A stretch of 5,459 bases of DNA from Asaia bogorensis (lineage in GTDB: Bacteria; Pseudomonadota; Alphaproteobacteria; Acetobacterales; Acetobacteraceae). A model generated the notes under the pieces. That model was not told where the DNA came from. It was given only the letters and a program-made list of their open reading frames with translations, and made no database searches. Shown here piece by piece: positions 4,816 through 5,459 of the stretch; position 1 is the first letter of the stretch; each line of letters starts with the position of its first letter. Where the stretch lies: positions 1 to 5,459 of the forward strand of contig CAMCZJ010000205.1 of the NCBI GenBank assembly GCA_945886995.1, given 5' to 3'. The position numbers and the translations under genes are program-made.

Positions 4816-5459
4816 TTAGCCGGCGGCCCGCGCGATCGCCAGGAAATCCTCGGCCACCAGGCTGGCCCCGCCCACCAGCGCCCCATCCACATGGGGCAGC
4901 GCCAGGATGGCCAGCGCATTGCCGGGCTTGACCGAACCACCATAAAGCAAGCGGAGCCCAGCGCCCTTTCCTGGGAAGGTCTCGGCCAGCTTGGCGCGCA
5001 TCATGGCGTGCATGGCGGTGATATCAGCCTCGGTCGGCGTCCGGCCCGTGCCAATGGCCCAGACGGGTTCATAAGCCACCACGCCGCCGGCAGCGCCGAA
5101 GCCTTCCGGCAGGCTTTCCGCCATTTGTTCGGCCACCACTTCCTCGGCCCGGCCCAAAAGCCGGTCATCCTCGGGTTCGCCCACGCAAACCACCGGGATC
5201 AGGCCCGCCGCCAGCGCTGCCTCGGCCTTGGCGCGGACGCGATGGCTGGTCTCCCGATACGCCATGCGGCGTTCAGAATGGCCCAGAATAACGTAGGCGG
5301 CGCCGGCATCCTTCAGCATGGCGGCGGCAATATCCCCGGTATGGGCGCCCTTGGCGGCTTCATGGCAATCCTGCCCGCCCAAAGCCACCAACCCGGCGCA
5401 AGCTTGGGTCAGGGGCGCAATCAGCGTGGCGGGGGGGCAGATCAGCACTTCTGCCTTCA
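4816..5459 (-). CDS. tpiA: Triosephosphate isomerase, N-terminus outside window
   Basis: The frame is open to the window edge. The GTG at 5448 is an internal Val, since K-A-E codons precede it in frame, so about 40 N-terminal residues, including the substrate-binding lysine of the NWK motif, are missing from view. Counted from that Val, the fragment shows the catalytic His57 in ILGHSERR (54-61), the catalytic Glu127 in YEPVWAIGTG (126-135), which precedes the flexible loop, and the phosphate-binding LLYGGSVKPGN (167-177). It interconverts dihydroxyacetone phosphate and glyceraldehyde 3-phosphate in glycolysis and gluconeogenesis. The C-terminal length is normal (stop TAA, 4816-4818). It is first of the tpiA-dapA-smpB run; any promoter lies beyond the window. 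Confidence 0.97.
   Translation of the reverse strand, partial: KAEVLICPPATLIAPLTQACAGLVALGGQDCHEAAKGAHTGDIAAAMLKDAGAAYVILGHSERRMAYRETSHRVRAKAEAALAAGLIPVVCVGEPEDDRLLGRAEEVVAEQMAESLPEGFGAAGGVVAYEPVWAIGTGRTPTEADITAMHAMMRAKLAETFPGKGAGLRLLYGGSVKPGNALAILALPHVDGALVGGASLVAEDFLAIARAAG

Noticed and set aside
3944..4819. A 291-codon plus-strand frame opposite dapA.
   Set aside because: It is a GC-rich antisense shadow of dapA; dapA has all catalytic residues and an ideal ribosome site.

Overview
The window looks like chromosome from a GC-rich alphaproteobacterium. The protein styles would suit Rhodospirillales/Acetobacteraceae, but that is an inference from general resemblance, not a search. Two blocks of ordinary host genes point towards each other. 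Between them lies about 1.45 kb of clearly lower-GC DNA carrying two genes of unknown role.

Left block (+ strand, 1-1824): the C-terminal end of an acyl-CoA dehydrogenase cut by the window edge, a complete CaiB/BaiF (class III) CoA-transferase 6 bases downstream, then a short HicB-type antitoxin-like gene that appears to have lost its C-terminal half. The first two form a typical acyl-CoA catabolism pair: the transferase would activate an organic acid as its CoA thioester and the dehydrogenase would desaturate an acyl-CoA.

Middle (about 1838-3280): a J-domain co-chaperone-like protein (+) with a C-terminal region I cannot assign, and convergent to it a 90-residue hypothetical protein (-) with a very good ribosome binding site. 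Base composition drops abruptly here: one sampled 60-base row inside the J-domain gene has 21 G/C and two others have 27 and 28, against 38 in a sampled row of dapA. There is no transposase, integrase or tRNA/tmRNA, so how it arrived is not visible. The left edge coincides with the point where the HicB gene breaks off.

Right block (- strand, 5459 to 3342): tpiA (5' end beyond the window), dapA and smpB, probably co-transcribed with gaps of 77 and 32 bases. These are housekeeping genes (glycolysis/gluconeogenesis, lysine and diaminopimelate synthesis, trans-translation), and the expected catalytic residues within the visible parts are intact.

The most interesting material is the low-GC insert beside smpB: the J-domain protein with uncharacterised C-terminal modules, the perfect 18-bp palindrome inside its gene, the dyad-rich leader of the 90-residue gene, and the decayed HicB at the junction. 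I see no clear evidence of a complete new multi-gene system.
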